From the NCBI GenBank assembly GCA_027604665.1, contig JADGIZ010000649.1:1-10562 (forward strand): a stretch of DNA of 10,562 nt. The letters are read 5' to 3'. Numbering within the stretch: position 1 is the first letter of the stretch; every line of letters begins with the position of its first letter. Shown in pieces: positions 1 through 8,832 of the stretch. The position numbers and the translations under genes are program-made. The stretch is from Polyrhizophydium stewartii. Taxonomy: Eukaryota; Chytridiomycota; Chytridiomycetes; Rhizophydiales. The notes beneath the pieces were generated by a model, which was given only the letters and a program-made list of their open reading frames with translations, had not been told where the DNA came from and made no database searches.

Positions 1-2
1 GT

Positions 3-3000
3 GCTGACAGCATCCCCTCTCGCCGCGTGTCCGAAAACTCAGCTGCCGCCGAGGAGACGCCGGCCCCCACTGCGTACGCCCCCGAGTCCGGCCTGGTCAA
101 CAACGACAAGAACAAACACTTTGGCTTCATCGAGAAGTCCAAGCGCTTCCGCCCGCCTGCCAAAGGTGCGTTGTTCGCTCCCCTTCCCGCGTTGAGACTC
201 TGCGGGAGGCGGGTCTGAAACTCCCATTGTTGGGCTTGAGTGAGCTGATAAATGCCCTGCTTCACCATCGCGTCCCGCCTGCCCCCCCCCACATGCGCCG
301 CGCTGCGCCTACCGCCTGCTACACAGACTACAGCCCAATGACGTTCGACGGGAACCCGACCCAGGACCAAGAACCGCGCCCGGAAAGCCGCTCGCCGTCG
401 CCGCCGCCGCCGCCGTCCAAGCATACCAAGACGGAAATGGACGAGATCAAGCGGCTCAGGTCGAGGGTGAGCCGCCAGCCAGACCGTGTATGCTCTTGTT
501 GGAAGGCTGCTGACGCTGCTTGGCCGCCTATGCTCCGCCTTCTGCCTGCTGCCTTCTGCCTTCTGCCTGCTGCCTGCTGCCTGCTGCCTGCGGCCCGCGC
601 CTGCACCAGGTCGAACGATACAATGAGCTGATTGAGCGCACCGGCCACCAGCACTCCCGCGACTTGACTCTGCTCCATGAACGCATCGTGAAGCTCGAGG
701 CGCAGCTACAGCTCGCGATCCAGGAGAAGCAAAAGGCCGAGACGACGTGCCTTCTGCGCGAGAAGACCATCCTCGAACTGACGGAGCGTCAGGCGTCGCT
801 GGCCTCATCGGTGAGCCGAACTTGCAGGCTCTTGGCGTGCGTGCCTCGTTGCGCGACGCTGACCGTGCTGGCGTCATGCCCACTCTGTGTTGCTCTTGTG
901 CGTGTATGTGTGTGCATGTGAGTAGCTCGAGAAATCCGAAAAGTCTGTCCAGGTGCTCCAAGAGCGCGCAAACAGGTACACCCAACTGAAGCGCAAGATC
1001 GAGGACAAGGAGAGGACGGACTTGCGTGTGCGGACGCATTACGAGCGCATCTACGAGGGCGACATCAAGCTTGCCGTCGAGGAGAACGCTCGCCTCAAGT
1101 CGGAGCTCGAAACGAGCCTGACCGATAAGGCGGCGGCCGAGACCGCGGCAACGGCGCTCAAGGCCGAGCAGCGCTCGTTGCGCAAGACGATTACGGACCT
1201 GACCACGGACCTAAACGCGCACAAGGAAAAGTACGAGACGGCGCATGCGCGGTGGTCCAGCGAGCGCGCCGAGCTCGAGGCGCGCAGCGCGGCGCTGGCC
1301 GAGAAGCTCGACGCGCAGAAGCGCGAGTTTGCCGAGTCGATCCGGACCCTGTCTGACCGCGCCAACTTTGCCGAAGAGGAGCAGCGCAAGGAGATGCGCT
1401 CGCACGAGCAGCAGCGCGCGGCGTTCATTGACCGCATCACGCAGCTCGAGGCCGATCTCGAGATCACTGAGCGGTCGGTGCGCGAGAAGCACCAGGAGAT
1501 GGAGAGGATGGCATCCTCGATGCGCAAGATGCACGACTCGTTCAAGGCGCAGCTCGAGCAGGTGTCGCTCGACGCCGAGCGCCGCTTTGCCGAGGCCGCT
1601 GCGCACCACGAGGCCGAGCTGCGCGAGGCGCGCGACGAGCACGAGCAGCGCGTTTCACGGCTCGAGTCGACGCTCCAGGAGTCGTTTACCAAGCTGAAGG
1701 AGGAGCGCCAGCGGTACGATTCGTCGGTGCATTCGCTCAAGGGCAGACTGCAGCGTGCCGAGAACGAGCATAAGGAGCTGCTGCGCAAGCACGAGGCCGA
1801 CATTGACTCGCGCAAGAAGCTGCTCGAGGCCAAGGACGCCGAGATTGAGCAGATCCGGCAGTTCGTGCAGGCCAAGCAAGAGGAGTCGGACCATGCGCAC
1901 GAGACGGTCGAGGACCTCAGCCAGCGTCTGCAGCAGCTCATGGGCGACGCGGAGCAGCAGCGCCACGACGCGGAAGCCCGCCTGCGCGAGATGCGCGCGC
2001 AGCTCGCGGAGAGCACTCGCAAGATCGAGAGGCTCCAGGGCGACCTGGCCGACCGCGAGCGCCTTGCCAAGCAGGAGATTTCCCGTGCGAACACGTCGCT
2101 GGCGAATGCCGTGAAGGAGGCCTCGCGGTTCCAGCAACAGCTCGTCGAGAAGACGCGGGAGATGGACAACCAGCAGTCGCTGTTCTCGCAGCATCAGACG
2201 ACGCTCAACCGCCGCGTCGAGGAGGCCGAGCGCGAAGCCCGGCTCCTCTCTAATAATTACGCTGAACTGCTCCGCCAGTACGACGAGGTCAAGGAGGCGA
2301 GCGGCCGCCAGATCGAGGAGCTGCAGTCGTCGCTGCAAGCCCAGACCGACATTGTCGCACACAAGGAGATTGAGTTTGGCAAGCAGGCCCAGAACCTCGA
2401 GAAGCGCATCTCGGACCTCTCGCGCCAGCTCGAAATGACCACTACTCAAAGTCAACTGACGATTGCCGATCTACGCCAGAGGCTCGGTGACTCGGAAACC
2501 GCCCGTCAATCTCTCGAGCCCAAAGCCAAGGAGCTCGAGGCGCAGCGCGACCAGCTCGAGCGGCTCCGCGCCGAAGAGGCCGCCGACGCCATGCGCAAGA
2601 TCCGCGAGCTCAGCAACCAGCATCAGCTCGACACAAAGGCCATTGCTGAGCTCGAGCAGGATCTCCGCGAGGCCAACCAAGAGAAGGACAGCAGCGTCCA
2701 GGCGCTCCGCGAGGCGCAGTCGCGGTTCGAGCAAGAGCTTGCTCATGCCCAAGACGATCTGACCTCGGCGCGGGCCGAATCGAGGCGCGAGGCAGAGGCT
2801 CGACGCAAGGCCGAGGCCGAAAAGCAGAAGCTGTCGAAGGAGTTGCAGTCGCTCAAGAAGTCCTCGTCGGCGAGCTCGACGCAACTGGCCGAGCTCAAAG
2901 AGCAACTTGAACTTCAGGAAGAGCAGATCAGGGACCTCAACGAGCAGATCGCGAACATCAACGAGGAGTGCACGACGTCCATGAACGTCTGCGACCAGCT

Positions 3001-5773
3001 CGAGAGCGATAAGGCTACGCTGAGCAAAGAGCTTGCCAAAACCAAAGCCGACTCGCAGGTGGCGTGCAGCAAATTGACGGCCGAGAATCAGAGGCTGTCA
3101 CTCGAGCTCGCGGGGCTCCAGAGCAAGTACAACGAGGAGCGACTGGCTGCGCAGCAACAGGCCGAGTGCGCAGAAGCCGAAGCCCAATCGGCGCGCGAGG
3201 ACTTCGACCGCCTGAGCGAGGATCTCCTGGACTCGAAGAAGGACCTCGAGCGTGCGGAAGACGCCAGGCAGCAGCTCGTCGCTCAGGTCAATAAGCTCCG
3301 CGAGCAAGTTGCGACGCTCGAGGAGTCTCTGCTCGCGCGCGAACGAGACACCTCGGACGCTGCAAAGTCGCTCGAGCGCCAGCTCAAGGAGCGCGACGCG
3401 ACGATCCAGAGCCACAAGCAGGAGTTCACTGAGCTGACCGCCAAGCTTGTCCAGGCACAGGCTGATCTCCAGTCGGTCAACTACCGCCACGCTGCGGCCC
3501 AAGACGAGCTCCAGAAGGCCATGTCCCAGATCGAGGTCTCTCGAGAGGAGAAGGACGCACTCATCGCTTCGCTCGAGGGCATGCGCGAGCACCTCGACCG
3601 GGCTGTGCGCGAGCGCGACGAGCTGCAGGGCAAGCTCGAGGACAGCAGGCGCACGTACCGAACTGTGATCGACGAGAAGAATGCGTTAGAGGCAACGCTT
3701 TCTGCGGCGCAACGCGAGATTACCCAGCACACGTCAGATCTGACGAGGCTTCATCACAAGATCAATCGACTCGAAGAGGAGGCCAAGTATACCGAGAGCA
3801 CCACGGCCACGCAGGTGTCGCAACTCGCGGAGCTCAGGCGCCTGTTTGATGCCGAGCGGGGCACACGCTCCCAGAAGGAGCGCGCCGCCAAGGACCTGAC
3901 CGATAAGCTGGCAGAGGCCGAGGCGAAAGTGCGGAAGCTCGAAGGCGAATCGACGCAGGCTCAGCAAGTGTTTGAGAAGCACATGAAGGAGCTCGTCGAC
4001 GAGTATCACGCGGAGACTGCGAAGCGCCAGGCGGAATTGGATGGCATGCGCCGCGACCTCGACACTGCGCGCCGCGATCTCGACATGCGTACGCGCGACG
4101 TGCAGCGCGTGCGGGACGAGCGTCAGGAACTCGAGAAGATGTTTGCGGGGCTGAAGGACCATGTGACGAAGCTCGCGGGCAGCCTCGAGACGGCCGAGAG
4201 GGATCTTTCGTTGGCGACGCGTCGGTGCACCGTTGCCGAGAATGATCTGGCCGAATACCGCCGGAGCGCCGACAGCCAGATCCACAGCCTCAAGGCGGAT
4301 GTCGACTCTCTCCGCGGCAATCTGCAGCGTTCGCGGTCAGAGTCCGAGAGGCTGGAGCAGGACGTGGCGACGGCGGAGCGCGCACGCCGCAGCCTCGAGG
4401 CGCAGGTCGCGGAGCTGCAGCAGGAGCTCAGCAGCCGGCAGATCGAGCTCGCGGCCGAGCGCACCGAGGCCGAGGCCGCCAAGACCCGCCTCGAGGCCGA
4501 CATCAAGGACGTCGAGGCGCAGCTGCGCGAGGCCCGGCATGAGATCCGCTCGCTCCAGCAGGACAAGCAGCACGTCGACGGCGCGGCGCGGCGCGAGATT
4601 GAAGAGCTCAGGGCCAAGATTGACCAGCTGACCAAGCTGAATGCGTCGCAGAAGGAGATGTTTGAGGCCGTCTCGGGCGAGCGCAGCCGGCTCGAGCGCG
4701 ACATGCTCATGGCCAAGGCCGAAACAGAGTCCGAGATGACCAAGCTGCGCGCGACCGCGGCGCAGATCGAGAAGCGGCTCAAGCAAGAGTCAGAGCACTT
4801 TGAGCAGGCCATGAAGGACTCGTCCGAGAAGGTGGCGCTCAAGTCGGCGACGATCCGCCAGCTCGAGCGCGAGTTGACGACCGTCAAGGACGAGGTCAAC
4901 CGCACGCACCTGCGCCACACCAACGAGACGTGCCGGCTCGAGCTCGAGATCAAGACGCTGCGCAAGGAGCTGCACGAGAGCCACGTGCAGTGCGACGACC
5001 TGCAGGCCAAGATCTCTGAGCTCTCGTCGCGCGCGACGGTCAGCGAGGAGTCGATGCACGCGGTCGAGGCCGAGGCCGCCGCGCGCCGCGATCTCGAGGC
5101 GCGGATGTCCGAGAGCGAGGCCATGTGGGACGAGGAGCGCCGTCGGCTGGTCACCAAGGTCGACAACCTGCTGACCCGCCTGCGCCAGATGGAGGAGCGC
5201 TGCGGCGACCTGGAGGTCATGGTCGAGGAGGCCGACACGACTAAGCGCGAGATGCAGGCGTCGTTTGACGAGTCGCTCAAGATGCTCGAGCTGCGCGGCA
5301 AGCTCAACCAGTCCGAGGCCAAGAAGATTGCCGAGCTCAATGCCGAGCTGTTTGGCCACGCCAACAGCAAGCAGAAGATCCGGCACCTCAGCCAGCTCAA
5401 GGAGGAGAACCTGCAGCTCAAGTCGCAGAACAAGACGCTGAACCGCGAGCGCGAAAGCCTCAGGCAGCAGCTGGCCGAGATGAAGCGCGAGCTCAGCAGC
5501 CTGCGGCCGCTCGAGGGCTCGAAGCGCATGTCGGCCGCGCGGCGGCACGCGCTCGGCGCAACGCAGATCCAGCAGATACAGCAGATGCGCATGATGCCGA
5601 CGCTGCCGGGCTCGTATGCGGCGACGCCGGCCCCCAAGCTGCCCGACGCGCGCATGCCCGCGGGCGCCGACGACGATGCCGCTCCGCAGGCGGGCGACCG
5701 GTCGGTGCTGGCGACGCTCGACGAGAAGGAGAACCGGCGCACGGGCGGCGTGACTTTCACCATTTCGCCTTGA
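3..5773 (+). CDS. RHAMM/HMMR-like giant coiled-coil protein, 5' partial, four exons
   Basis: Exons are 3-165, 327-466, 610-810 and 926-5773 (stop TGA 5771-5773). Every junction keeps frame, giving about 1,783 residues in the window. No in-frame ATG precedes 165, so the start lies upstream. Residues 30-54 contain a motif of the form APTAY...FGFIEKSKRFRPP, which resembles the HMMR N-terminus (PGAYD...SFQKSQRFK, from memory). Residues about 60-90 are a Ser/Pro-rich linker with five prolines in a row. Residues about 102-1695 are heptad-rich Glu/Gln/Lys/Arg/Leu coiled coil with one proline (codon 2519-2521). Residues about 1644-1690 (5351-5490) contain FGHANSKQKIRHLSQLKEEN, very like the HMMR C-terminal GHQNLKQKIKHVVKLKDEN. 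The tail has a KEN box (5726-5734). Known HMMR proteins bind microtubules and localise to centrosomes and spindle poles. A similar C-terminal block occurs in KIF15, but no motor domain is seen here. Human HMMR is about 724 residues, so this is far longer. Family assignment is moderately sure; coiled coil and exon structure are very sure. Confidence 0.8.
166..326 (+). other. Intron in the RHAMM-like gene (phase 1)
   Basis: The donor is AAAG/GTGCG and the acceptor ACACAG/AC. A CTGAT motif at 245-249 is the likely branch site, and the next AG after it is the acceptor at 325-326. The split codon G+AC gives Asp. The AG at 332-333 would break the frame. The intron contains in-frame stops and a C-run near 287-295. 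Confidence 0.8.
467..609 (+). other. Intron in the RHAMM-like gene (phase 0)
   Basis: The donor GTGAGC at 467 and acceptor ACCAG at 609 join ...LRSR to VERYNEL in phase 0. CTGAC at 510-514 is the likely branch site. There is no AG dinucleotide between it and the acceptor about 95 bases later. The gap is filled by a 7-base tandem repeat. Confidence 0.85.
540..595 (+). repeat. 7-bp tandem repeat in an intron, eight units
   Basis: Eight contiguous 7-base units fit T(G/T)CTGCC: units at 540, 554 and 561 are TTCTGCC, units at 547, 568, 575 and 582 are TGCTGCC, and the last at 589 is TGCGGCC. The array lies between the branch-like CTGAC and the 3' splice site, where a pyrimidine-rich tract is expected. 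It is likely to vary in length between strains. Confidence 0.9.
811..925 (+). other. Intron in the RHAMM-like gene (phase 0)
   Basis: The donor GTGAGC follows ...LASS, and the acceptor is TAG at 923-925, joining to LEKSEKS in phase 0. CTGAC at 859-863 is a branch candidate, followed by a GT/T-rich tract. AG occurs twice at the end (921-922 and 924-925); only the second gives an open frame. Confidence 0.85.
5351..5506 (+). other. RHAMM/HMMR C-terminal-like conserved block within gene 1
   Basis: The block encodes FGHANSKQKIRHLSQLKEEN, then LQLKSQNKTLNRE and a leucine-zipper-like end. It matches the most conserved part of vertebrate HMMR, which is known to direct centrosome and spindle-pole binding. 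Spacing from a preceding Trp (EAMWDEE, near 5127) by some 80 residues also resembles HMMR, where a Trp precedes the block by about 60. The match is from memory, without alignment scores. Confidence 0.65.
5726..5734 (+). other. KEN box at the C-terminus of the RHAMM-like protein
   Basis: The sequence LDEKENRRTGG lies in the low-complexity, probably disordered tail, 11 residues before the stop codon's upstream end. KEN is a recognition degron for the anaphase-promoting complex with Cdh1. Vertebrate HMMR also has a KEN tripeptide near its C-terminus. The tripeptide is short and can occur by chance; its position in a disordered tail after the conserved block is what makes it credible. Confidence 0.5.
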
Positions 5774-5944
5774 TCGGCTGAACATACACCAGAATTTTGT
5801 GTTTTTGGGAGACGATGTGTGCACGCCGTTTCCGGGTCGCCGCAGTGGGGGGGGGCTTGAGGGCGCTGGGGCAGCGTGCGAGAGTCGTGAGCGTCGTGAG
5901 CGTCGTGAGTGCGCGGTCTGCGCCTCTGTCCGAGTTTGTTCAAG
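5774..5944 (+). other. Intergenic spacer: 3' end of gene 1 and probable STT3 promoter
   Basis: These 171 bases hold a T-rich stretch soon after the stop (AATTTTGTGTTTTTGG, about 5794-5809), a run of nine G at 5847-5855, and a 9-base triplicate repeat at 5884-5910. No TATA box or AATAAA polyadenylation signal is evident. The ATG chosen for STT3 at 5945 has A at -3. Confidence 0.5.
5884..5910 (+). repeat. 9-bp tandem repeat, three copies
   Basis: GTCGTGAGC occurs at 5884-5892 and 5893-5901, and GTCGTGAGT at 5902-5910, with no spacer. It lies 35 bases before the STT3 start, so it could be part of the promoter or 5' leader, or simple slippage. Function is unknown. Confidence 0.85.
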
Positions 5945-8832
5945 ATGCGCCTGATCTCCAAGACAGCCGGTGAGGCGCGCACGCGCCGCGGGCAGCCTGC
6001 GCGGGCAAGCGCCCCGCAGGGCCGACGCTGCACGGGCGTGCCCCCAAGGCGCTGAATGCTGCAGCGCGGCGTGCCCCGTCCCGCACGCCCGGCGCGGACC
6101 CGGAGCGCGGGGGGTGCCGCTGCTGGTCGTGCCGCGCTGATGGTGCTGACAAGGCCGCCAGAATCCGCATGGCTGCGGGTGACGGTGCTGCTCCTCGTGA
6201 GCGTGATGGCCTTTTCGAGCCGCCTGTTCTCGGTCTTGCGCTTTGGTGGGTGTCTGCCGCCCATGCATCACGCTTGCCCGCTGCCCGCACTCACCGGCCC
6301 GCCCGTGCCCGCAACCCAGAGAGCGTCATCCACGAGTTCGACCCTTGGTGAGCTACCGGCTCATGGCCCGAGCCGTGCAGCCGTCGCCGGTCTGGCGCAA
6401 GCACGCTGACTGCCTGCTGTCGCCGCCGACGCCGCCGCTGCTGCTGCTGCCGCTGCTGCTGCCCAGGTTCAACTACCGCACGACCATCCAGCTTGTCGAA
6501 AGCGGCTTCTACGACTTTGTGAACTGGTATGTCCGCCCAGAGCACGGCGTGCCGGATCCTGCGCAGGCTGACTCGGTGCGACGGCACGCTCTCGTCGCGC
6601 CGGCCGCAGGTTCGACGAGCTGTCGTGGTACCCGCTCGGCCGCGTCGTTGGCGGAACGGTGTATCCGGGCATCATGGTCACCGCCGGGTTCATCCACTAC
6701 GTGCTCAACTCGCTCAACTTCCCCATCCACATCCGCGAAGTCTGCGTGTTCCTGGCGCCGCTCTTCTCGGCCTTCACGGCGATCGCAACGTATCTGCTTA
6801 CGTGCGAGCTCAAGGATCCATCTGCCGGCCTGCTGGCGGCCATCTTCATCGGCATCGCGCCGGGCTACATCTCGCGCTCGGTCGCCGGCTCGTACGATAA
6901 CGAGGGCATCGCCATCTTCCTGCTCGTGTTCACCTTTTATCTGTGGATCAAGGCGCTCAAAAACGGCTCGGCATTCTATGGCGCCATGACGGCCCTGTTC
7001 TACTTTTACATGGTGTCCTCGTGGGGCGGATACGTGTTCATCACCAACCTGATCCCGCTGCACGTCTTTGCCCTCATGCTCATGGGCCGCTTCTCGACTC
7101 GCATCTACGTCGCCTACTCGACCTTCTATGTCATTGGCACGCTGTCCTCGATGCAGATCCCGTTTGTCGGCTTCCAGCCCACCTTCACCAGCGAGCACAT
7201 GGCCGCCCTCGGTGAGCCGGCGTCGCTTGCTCGCCGCCTGCTTCGCCGATGCTGATGCGCCGCCGCCGATGCACAGGCATCTTTGGCTTGGTGCAGATCT
7301 ACGCCTTTGTCGAGCTCCTGCGCAGCCATCTGTCCGAGAAGCTGTTCAGGCGCCTGTTCTTTGTGCTCGTCGTTGGCTTCTTTGTTGTGGGCCTTGCGGC
7401 CCTAGTTGCCCTGACAATGAGCGGCAAGATTGCTCCCTGGACCGGCCGCTTCTACTCGCTCTGGGATACGGGCTACGCCAAGAAGTACATCCCCATCATC
7501 GCGTCCGTGTCCGAGCACCAGCCCACAGCGTGGCCGTCGTTCTTTTTTGACCTGCAACTCCTGATTGTGCTGTTCCCAGCAGGCGTCTTCTTCTGCTTCC
7601 GCATGCTGCGCGACGAGCATGTCTTTGTGATCATCTACGCCGTCACAGCCTCGTACTTTGCGGGCGTCATGGTTCGCCTGATGCTCACGCTGACGCCGAT
7701 CGTGTGCGTCGCGTCGGCCATTGCTGTTTCGTTTGTGCTCGACATGTACCTCAAGAAGCCGCAGCTGCCCGCAGAGATTATCGCCGCCAACACCGCGGAC
7801 GGCAAAGCGGCCGAGAAGAAGAAGCCGCAGGCCCGTGACGCCAACGGCCCCAAGGGCATCTGGGCAAGCGACCTGCGCCTCGTGGTCGTTGTGCCGCTGT
7901 TCATTGTGCTCGCCATCTTCACGTGGCACTGCACCTACGTCACTTCGACGGCGTACTCGTCGCCTTCGATTGTGCTGGCCTCGTCGGCTCCGGACGGCAG
8001 CATGCACATCATTGTGAGTCTGAGAAGCGACCTGCTGGCCTGCTGGTGTCCGACCGCTGTTCACCGCTGACTCGCTCCGCACAGGATGACTTCCGTGAGG
8101 CGTACTTTTGGCTGCGCCAGAACACCCACGAGAAGGCCAAGATCATGTCGTGGTGGGACTACGGCTACCAGATCACCGGCATGTCGAACCGCACGGTGCT
8201 TGTCGACAACAACACGTGGAACAACACGCACATTGCCACGGTTGGCAAGGCCATGTCGTGCTCGGAGGAGGTCTCGTATGAAGTCATGCGCAAGCTCGAC
8301 GTCGACTATGTCCTTGTCATCTTTGGCGGCCTGATTGGCTACTCGGGCGACGACATCAACAAGTTCCTGTGGATGATCCGCATCGGCCAGGGCGTGTACC
8401 CCAACGACATCTCGGAGCGCGAGTTCTTCACATCTACGGGCGAGTATGCCGTCGACGAGAAGGCCACCAAGACGATGCGCAACAGCCTGATGTACAAGAT
8501 GTCGTACTACCGCTTCGCGGAGCTGTTCCAGGGCGGCCGCGCGTACGACAATGTGCGCCGCTCGGCAATCCCCTCGACGCCCATTAAGCTGACTACAATT
8601 GACGAGGGTACGTTGGTTTGCCGCTGCAAGCTTGGAGCCCGGCTGCTGCTCGGTTCTGCGGCACTGACGAACCCACTGCGCAGTCTACTCGACCGAGAAT
8701 ATGATTGTCCGCATCTACCAGGTCAAGAAGCCAGACAACCTTGGCCGCCCGCTCAGGCAGGCTGCCAGCTTCGGCAAGAAGCGGCCCCGCACCAAGCGCG
8801 GCAAGAGCGCACCAGCCTCAGGCGCACGTTGA
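5945..8832 (+). CDS. STT3: Oligosaccharyltransferase catalytic subunit STT3, eight exons
   Basis: STT3 transfers the lipid-linked oligosaccharide to Asn in N-X-S/T sequons in the ER lumen. It is a multi-pass membrane protein. Exons: 5945-5969, 6162-6245, 6320-6347, 6467-6526, 6610-7211, 7277-8013, 8085-8607, 8684-8832; total 2,208 bases, 735 residues (yeast Stt3 718). The first TM is at about residues 14-31. Metal-binding motifs are HEFDPW (41-45) and SYDNE (D162-E164). SVSEHQP (343-349) is the external-loop substrate motif. WWDYG (535-539) and the DK motif DINKFLWM (602-609) bind the sequon. The conserved self-glycosylation sites NNTWNNT are at N554 and N558. The C-terminus is Lys/Arg-rich. 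A Lys-rich loop insertion follows LDMYLKK (about 7750-7860). The alternative start ATG 6140 would replace MRLISKTA with MVLTRPP; I prefer 5945 because a phase-matched intron with CTGAC and CCAG ends just before residue 9. Family identity is certain; the first exon is inferred. Confidence 0.95.
5970..6161 (+). other. Proposed first intron of STT3 (phase 1)
   Basis: The donor GCCG/GTGAGG and acceptor GCCAG/AA join MRLISKTA to ESAWLRV with split codon G+AA. CTGAC at 6146-6150 lies 11 bases before the acceptor AG end. At 192 bases it is the longest intron in the window. The competing reading uses ATG 6140 inside this intron, which has C at -3; ATG 5945 has A at -3. Confidence 0.65.
6246..6319 (+). 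other. STT3 intron (phase 1)
   Basis: The donor TTTG/GTGGGT and acceptor ACCCAG/AG join ...SVLRF to ESVIHEF with split codon G+AG (Glu). The first AG in the intron is the acceptor. A CTCAC at about 6289-6293 may be the branch site; there is no CTGAC. Confidence 0.88.
6348..6466 (+). other. STT3 intron (phase 2) with CTG/CCG-rich tract
   Basis: The donor CCTTG/GTGAGC and acceptor GCCCAG/GTTC split the Trp codon TG+G, joining HEFDPW to FNYRTT. CTGAC at 6406-6410 is the branch candidate. It is followed by CCG and CTG triplet runs (about 6420-6460) with no AG before the acceptor. Confidence 0.88.
6527..6609 (+). other. STT3 intron (phase 2)
   Basis: The donor AACTG/GTATGT and acceptor GCCGCAG/GTTC again split a Trp codon TG+G, joining FYDFVNW to [15 protein letters not shown] at 6568-6572 is the branch candidate. 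Confidence 0.9.
7212..7276 (+). other. STT3 intron (phase 1)
   Basis: The donor CTCG/GTGAGC and acceptor GCACAG/GC join HMAAL to GIFGLVQ with split Gly codon G+GC. At 65 bases it is the shortest intron seen. CTGAT at 7252-7256 is the branch candidate. Confidence 0.92.
8014..8084 (+). other. STT3 intron (phase 0)
   Basis: The donor ATT/GTGAGT and acceptor GCACAG/GAT join MHII to [16 protein letters not shown] at 8067-8071 lies 13 bases before the AG end, a textbook spacing that supports the branch motif assigned in the other introns. Confidence 0.93.
8608..8683 (+). other. STT3 intron (phase 1)
   Basis: The donor GAGG/GTACGT and acceptor TGCGCAG/TC join TTIDE to [13 protein letters not shown] with split Val codon G+TC. 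CTGAC at 8664-8668 is the branch candidate. Confidence 0.92.

Noticed and set aside
540..595. CRISPR-like or coding repeat
   Set aside because: The units are only 7 bases with no spacers, inside an intron of a eukaryotic gene. Reading it as coding gives low-complexity Leu/Ala/Cys peptides that end at stops.
1051..2455. Minus-strand open frames of 372 and 266 codons
   Set aside because: They are antisense shadows of the coiled coil. Compositions such as SSSCRSS and LLLELLR mirror Glu/Lys/Leu codons on the other strand.
926..5773. Myosin tail, SMC, golgin or kinesin (KIF15) identity for the coiled-coil protein
   Set aside because: There is no motor or ATPase domain in the window, and both ends fit HMMR better. 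KIF15 shares the C-terminal block, so a motor upstream of the window cannot be fully excluded, but the N-terminal motif argues against it.
5945..6058. A 36-codon uORF whose stop abuts the next ATG (TGAATG at 6053-6058)
   Set aside because: It first looked like termination-reinitiation control of STT3. The same ATG fits better as the true STT3 start with a donor after 25 bases.
6056..6245. STT3 start at ATG 6056 or ATG 6140
   Set aside because: Both would translate sequence that looks like the end of an intron (CTGAC then CCAG). ATG 6056 adds an Arg/Pro/Ala-rich leader unlike STT3, and ATG 6140 has a weak start context. Not excluded without transcript data.
4123..6271. Long minus-strand open frames (713 and 493 codons)
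   Set aside because: They lie antisense to the coiled-coil exon and share its GC-driven lack of stops. Their products are low-complexity Ser/Arg- or Leu/Arg-rich with no domain, and they run across the intergenic spacer and STT3 introns.
6420..6463. CCG/CTG triplet run as an expanded repeat of interest
   Set aside because: It is short, interrupted and inside an intron where a pyrimidine-rich tract is expected.
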